NCBI RefSeq assembly: GCF_014295415.1 | Contig: NZ_CP052909.1 | Coordinates: 1,116,001-1,180,000, forward strand | From: Constantimarinum furrinae | GTDB taxonomy: Bacteria; Bacteroidota; Bacteroidia; Flavobacteriales; Flavobacteriaceae | DNA length: 64,000 nucleotides | Reading direction: 5' to 3' | Shown here: positions 60,536-64,000 of the stretch, in pieces | Layout: every line of letters begins with the position of its first letter | How positions within the stretch are numbered: the stretch's first letter is position 1 | Made by a program: the position numbers and the translations under genes | Notes under the pieces: generated by a model | Database searches by the model: none | Told to the model about the DNA's origin: nothing | The model's input: the letters and a program-made list of their open reading frames with translations, nothing else

Positions 60536-61888
60536 ATGGGAATAGAGACGTTCGATGTGTTTGTAATTGGTAGCGGAACTGCAGGTAAGACTGTAGCGTA
60601 TGATTGCGCTGCCGAAGGAATGAAGGTGGCGATTGCAGATCACCGCGAATTTGGAGGTACCTGCGCATTGCGGGGCTGCGATCCGAAAACAGTATTGCTG
60701 GCAGCAACTGAAGCGCGGCACCTTTCAGAAAGTTTAAAAGGGAAAGGCATTGTTTCGGCTCCAGAAATTAATTGGCAGGATCTTCAGAAATTTAAAGACA
60801 GCTTTACACAGGCGGTACCGGCTTCCACCGAGAAAAAACTGAAGAAAGCGGGAATCAGGATGTATCATCAATCCCCACAGTTTTTGGATGAAAATACCTT
60901 GTCGGTTGAAGGAAAGACGGTTAAGGCCAAAAAGATCGTAATTGCTACCGGACAGAAACCCAGAGTATTAAAAATTCCCGGGCGCGAACATGTGTTGTAT
61001 TCTGAAGATTTTTTAAGCATGCCCGAATTGCCCGAGAGCATTGTTTTTATCGGGGCAGGGTATGTGGGGATGGAATTTGCACATATTGCAGCCCGTTGCG
61101 GGGTTAAAGTCACGGTTGTGGAATTTGGAGACCGTCCGTTGGGTCCATTTGAAGAGGATATCGTAGCGCATCTCACCAAAGCTTCGGAAGCCCTGGGAAT
61201 TGAGTTTATTTTTCATGCTGAAGTCACCAAAGTTGAGAAACTCCGGAAGAATTACAGGGTTTTCTTTCAGAAGAACGGGAAAGAAGAACAAATCACTGTG
61301 CAACTCGTTTTCAATACAGCCGGACGAGTGCCCTCTATTGACGATTTTGACTTGGATAAGGGTAATGTGGCTTTTGAAAAAAACGGGGTCACCGTCAATG
61401 AATTTTTACAAAGCACTACCAATGATTCTGTTTATGCCTGTGGGGATGTTTCGGCTAGTGGATCTCTGCCTTTAACGCCAACTTCTTCTCAGGAAGCCAG
61501 AGTCGTAAGTTTGAATCTGCGGAAAGGACGAAACACAAAAATGGATTTTCCTCCGGTACCTTCGGTGGTGTTTACGATTCCGCAGTTGGCGTCCATCGGA
61601 CTTACGGAAGCTGAAGCCAAAAAAAAGGGCTATGATATAAGGGTAGAATACAAAAGTGTGCCTAAATGGTTTAATGCCAAACGGATCAACGAAGAGACCT
61701 ATGCCTACAAAACCATTGTGGATAAAAAACGTGACCTTATTCTGGGGGCTCATATAATTGCACCTCATGCCGGAGAGATGATCAATTTATTTGTACTTGC
61801 CCTCTGCGGGAAGTTAAAACCCGATCATTTAAAAGCGATGATCTTTGCCTATCCTACCTGGGGGAACGATATTAAAGGCATGGTATAA
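60536..61888 (+). CDS. Disulfide-reductase-like flavoenzyme lacking the C-terminal His-Glu dyad
   Basis: A 450-aa FAD/NAD(P) oxidoreductase of the lipoamide dehydrogenase/mercuric reductase superfamily, starting at the ATG at 60536. FAD motif VIGSGTAGKTVA, redox pair GGTCALRGC (CxxxxC), NAD(P) motif FIGAGYVGMEF, and the second FAD motif VYACGDV. The C-terminal HPTxxE signature that supplies the catalytic His to the partner subunit is replaced by AYPTWGND. A conserved but uncharacterised subgroup is likely; the substrate is unknown. It diverges from mfd with a 102-bp gap. Confidence 0.85.
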   Translation: MGIETFDVFVIGSGTAGKTVAYDCAAEGMKVAIADHREFGGTCALRGCDPKTVLLAATEARHLSESLKGKGIVSAPEINWQDLQKFKDSFTQAVPASTEKKLKKAGIRMYHQSPQFLDENTLSVEGKTVKAKKIVIATGQKPRVLKIPGREHVLYSEDFLSMPELPESIVFIGAGYVGMEFAHIAARCGVKVTVVEFGDRPLGPFEEDIVAHLTKASEALGIEFIFHAEVTKVEKLRKNYRVFFQKNGKEEQITVQLVFNTAGRVPSIDDFDLDKGNVAFEKNGVTVNEFLQSTTNDSVYACGDVSASGSLPLTPTSSQEARVVSLNLRKGRNTKMDFPPVPSVVFTIPQLASIGLTEAEAKKKGYDIRVEYKSVPKWFNAKRINEETYAYKTIVDKKRDLILGAHIIAPHAGEMINLFVLALCGKLKPDHLKAMIFAYPTWGNDIKGMV

Positions 61889-61895
61889 AAGCCGG

Positions 61896-63050
61896 TTATT
61901 TCGAATGCAATAGACAATGTACCAATTTTTCCAAGTCATCTTTAGTGTTGTATACATTGGGAGAAACCCGAATGGCTTTTCCGCGATACGAAACAAAAAT
62001 TTTATTTTTCGTAAGTAGGTCTTTGATATCCACGATATCCTTTCCTTCGGGAAGGTAGACCCCAAAAAGATGTTTACTCCTGTACTTAGCGTCTTCTATA
62101 AAAAAGCCTTTCTCCTGAAGTCTTTTCAGAGGTTTTTCGGAAATCGTTTCACAATATTGCTGAATGGCTTCAGGAGTCCATTCCAGTAATTGACGAATAG
62201 CTTCGGAAAGCATTGGGGTTAATATAAAGTTGCTCGATTCGCCCACATCGAAACGCACTGCCTTATCTTTAAACTGCGGGTTATAATTTACAAGATTTGA
62301 AAAATTCTCACTTCCACGGTGATTCATCCAGTTGTTTTCAATGGGTACACCCTGTTCAAAACGTTCGCCAAAATAGGCGAGACCCAGACTGTAAGGACCC
62401 AAGAGCCATTTATATCCTCCACAGATAAGTGCATCCGGCTTAATTTCTTTTACCGAAAACGGCAGGGCACCTACACTCTGAGTACCGTCGATAATTAAAA
62501 AGGCATTTTCTTCATGGGTTCGTTTACGAATTTTCTTGAGATCGAATAAAGTGCCGTCTGTCCAATGTACATGTGGAATTGCCACCACTTTGGTCTTAGA
62601 CGAAATCGAAGCCAATAAGGCTTCGTTCCAACGCTCGGCACGACCGCTTGTAAGCGCAGGGGCCTGTATGGTCTTTAGACTAACTCCTTTTTCCTTTTCC
62701 AGTTGCTTCCAGGCATAATAGTTACTGGGAAATTGTGCTTCCAGCAGTATGATCTCATCACCGGCGACAAAGTCTATGTTTCTTATCACCGTTGCGATGC
62801 CATACGATACGGAAGGAATGATGGCGATATTTTGTGGATCTTCGGTATCGATCAAGGTCGAGAAGCGTTGTCGAAGTACTTCTTTTTCAGAAAAGAAATC
62901 TGTTTCGGTGATCGCAACTGGATTCGATTTACGTCTGAGATTGGTTATCCCTATATCTTCAACCGATTTGAGTTGAGGAGACATATAGGCACCGTTAAGG
63001 TAGCAAACATCCTTAGGCAAACTGAATCGCCCACTTTGATTTTTCAGCAT
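61896..63050 (-). CDS. Class V aminotransferase / cysteine desulfurase-like PLP enzyme
   Basis: A 384-aa enzyme starting at the ATG at 63050, where it overlaps the TspO-like stop by one base (TAATG); the frame runs to 63095 inside the neighbour. PLP lysine in CGGYKWLLGPYSLG, IIDGTQSVGAL and AIPHVHWTDGTLFDL are the class V signature. It lacks the conserved active-site cysteine loop of a true desulfurase near the C-terminus, so isopenicillin-N-epimerase-like or another class V reaction is possible. Confidence 0.88.
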   Translation of the reverse strand: MLKNQSGRFSLPKDVCYLNGAYMSPQLKSVEDIGITNLRRKSNPVAITETDFFSEKEVLRQRFSTLIDTEDPQNIAIIPSVSYGIATVIRNIDFVAGDEIILLEAQFPSNYYAWKQLEKEKGVSLKTIQAPALTSGRAERWNEALLASISSKTKVVAIPHVHWTDGTLFDLKKIRKRTHEENAFLIIDGTQSVGALPFSVKEIKPDALICGGYKWLLGPYSLGLAYFGERFEQGVPIENNWMNHRGSENFSNLVNYNPQFKDKAVRFDVGESSNFILTPMLSEAIRQLLEWTPEAIQQYCETISEKPLKRLQEKGFFIEDAKYRSKHLFGVYLPEGKDIVDIKDLLTKNKIFVSYRGKAIRVSPNVYNTKDDLEKLVHCLLHSK

Positions 63051-63871
63051 TAGATTTTGGAATTTCTTTGGTGTGAATTCTTGTATTCTTTCCATTTCAC
63101 ATATGGTGCAGTGGCCTGATTCTTGTATCCGTGATACGCAGCACTAAAACAGAGCACCACTGCCACTCCAAGTGCCACATAGGATACAATGGGTGACTCC
63201 AACTCCCAATTCTTTAAACAGACAGCGAACAACGCCCACGCTAAAACAAGAGCGAATTCACGCATATTTCGTTTCCAGATTACGATCAAACCTAACATAC
63301 CTGAAATAATAATCAATAAAATGGTCCAAGTAATTTCGGAGATTCCCCAACCGCTCCAATCTGTGCTTTTTAGAAAAGCGGCAATATTGGTAATAGTGGC
63401 TACCGTAATCCATCCGCCATAGATGACAAAGGGCCACCAGAGAAAGAGTATAACCGAAATTGGTGCGTCCCAAAGTTCCATTCGGTTTATCATAATTATT
63501 TTCAGAAGTGCTAATAATAATACGATCATGGCGAGAACCGACATATCGATATACCCATAAAGCCAAAAAATGATCCACAATACGTTAGCCACACAAGAAG
63601 TGACAAACCACCATCCGGTTTTAAGGATGAACGCATCATCTCGAACCGCTTTAAAAAGGCTTCTGCCTTGATAAATTATAAATCCGAATAAGAGCAAATA
63701 AATTAAACCCCAAATTGAAAATGCATACGATGCCGGAGTAAAAAGGGTTTGGTAGTTATTTGAAATTTCCCCTATGGTGGTGTTGTTTATATTCCCCGTA
63801 CCCGCAGCATAATTGAACAGAATTACTGTTACAAACGAAATGATATTTGCGATCTGTAGGGTTTTTTTCAT
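63050..63871 (-). CDS. TspO/MBR-related tryptophan-rich membrane protein
   Basis: A 273-aa membrane protein with about eight hydrophobic segments. FTPASYAFSIWGLIYLLL near residue 45 is the signature of the extended tryptophan-rich sensory protein group, longer than the 150-160-aa TspO proper. Possible roles include binding of porphyrins or other ligands. Coupled to the class V aminotransferase downstream. Confidence 0.85.
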   Translation of the reverse strand: MKKTLQIANIISFVTVILFNYAAGTGNINNTTIGEISNNYQTLFTPASYAFSIWGLIYLLLFGFIIYQGRSLFKAVRDDAFILKTGWWFVTSCVANVLWIIFWLYGYIDMSVLAMIVLLLALLKIIMINRMELWDAPISVILFLWWPFVIYGGWITVATITNIAAFLKSTDWSGWGISEITWTILLIIISGMLGLIVIWKRNMREFALVLAWALFAVCLKNWELESPIVSYVALGVAVVLCFSAAYHGYKNQATAPYVKWKEYKNSHQRNSKI

Positions 63872-63906
63872 AATACGAGTATTAAAAATACAATTTTAAA
63901 AATGGA

Positions 63907-64000
63907 TTAAGTGACGCAAATTACTTCATTGTCTGCAATGACGTATACGCGATCATTTTTCCCCGGTCGGAGTCTGTATTTACCCGTAAAGGTCCCAAAC
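63907..64000 (-). CDS. C-terminal end of an unidentified protein (partial)
   Basis: The last 30 codons of a minus-strand gene whose start lies beyond the window end: FGTFTGKYRLRPGKNDRVYV, then an Asp/Glu-containing strand, ending CVT and TAA at 63907-63909. The open frame without stops to the window edge supports it, but it is too short to assign a family. Confidence 0.5.
   Translation of the reverse strand, partial: FGTFTGKYRLRPGKNDRVYVIADNEVICVT

Noticed and set aside
57086-60721. A 1211-aa version of Mfd starting at 60721
   Set aside because: The extra 96 residues are not Mfd-like, overlap the promoter region of the divergent gene, and the ATG at 60433 gives the expected N-terminus.
1-64000. 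CRISPR arrays, tRNA or rRNA genes, prophage
   Set aside because: No regularly spaced direct repeats with unique spacers, no cloverleaf or rRNA signature and no phage structural genes were found on reading both strands.

Overview
The window is a 64 kb chromosomal segment of a Bacteroidota bacterium, most probably a marine member of the Flavobacteriaceae. The evidence is a complete Bat (aerotolerance) operon, a PorZ-like type IX secretion protein with a type A C-terminal sorting domain, a SusC-like-family TonB-dependent receptor, many SPII lipoproteins (one with a K-D-D flavobacterial surface-export signal), promoters with the TAnnTTTG -7 element, and moderately AT-rich, densely packed genes. 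I see no tRNA, rRNA, CRISPR array, transposase or phage gene.

Layout. 1-2.2 kb: 3-hydroxyanthranilate dioxygenase (its start codon lies one base before the window) and an ALDH7-family aldehyde dehydrogenase. 2.3-8.1 kb: a small lipoprotein, then a minus-strand run of phosphoesterase, zinc-ribbon membrane protein and SPFH-GYF protein (a YdjG/YdjI-like pair), an AlbA_2-domain protein, a four-helix-bundle (S23/IVS) gene bracketed by 26-bp inverted repeats, and an SDR oxidoreductase. 8.2-9.6 kb: a DUF4382 lipoprotein and a small secreted protein that share a C-terminal motif and an identical promoter architecture of four helically phased GTTAA repeats. 9.75-18.8 kb: the bat operon (moxR, DUF58, a BatD-like two-membrane-segment protein, batA, batB, batC, batD, batE). 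18.8-30.9 kb: housekeeping genes (cvpA, pheS, gpsA, a yheT-sdpI-yicC-gmk-nadD cluster, thioesterase, EamA transporter, ArsC-like protein, RsiV-like lipoprotein, a Cys/Met-metabolism PLP enzyme). 30.9-37.6 kb: a LytS-type kinase with its LytTR response regulator, two unknown envelope proteins, and NADP-glutamate dehydrogenase. 37.7-43.2 kb: porZ, recO, TonB receptor. 43.2-50.5 kb, all minus strand: acetyl-CoA synthetase, lipoproteins including a lipoprotein-type intradiol dioxygenase with a YceI partner, a membrane LytTR regulator with a TPR/TolB-like membrane protein, and a DUF1428 protein. 50.5-52.6 kb: a small accessory region in which two diverged copies of a structured non-coding element bracket a membrane-protein/Xre pair, followed by a DUF2938 protein. 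52.6-64 kb: short ssb, metG, ldcA-like, yraN, mfd, a flavin disulfide-reductase-like enzyme lacking the usual His-Glu dyad, a class V aminotransferase coupled to a TspO-related protein, and the end of an unidentified gene.

The strongest new observations are regulatory or repeat-based rather than a new enzyme system: (i) GTTAA repeats resembling LytTR-regulator sites at the same 33-bp distance from the -7 element of two genes; (ii) the inverted-repeat-bracketed four-helix-bundle gene, with what looks like a gene-less relative in the moxR-DUF58 gap; (iii) the paired non-coding elements around 50.5-51.7 kb. All functional calls are from reading the sequence; no database search was run.
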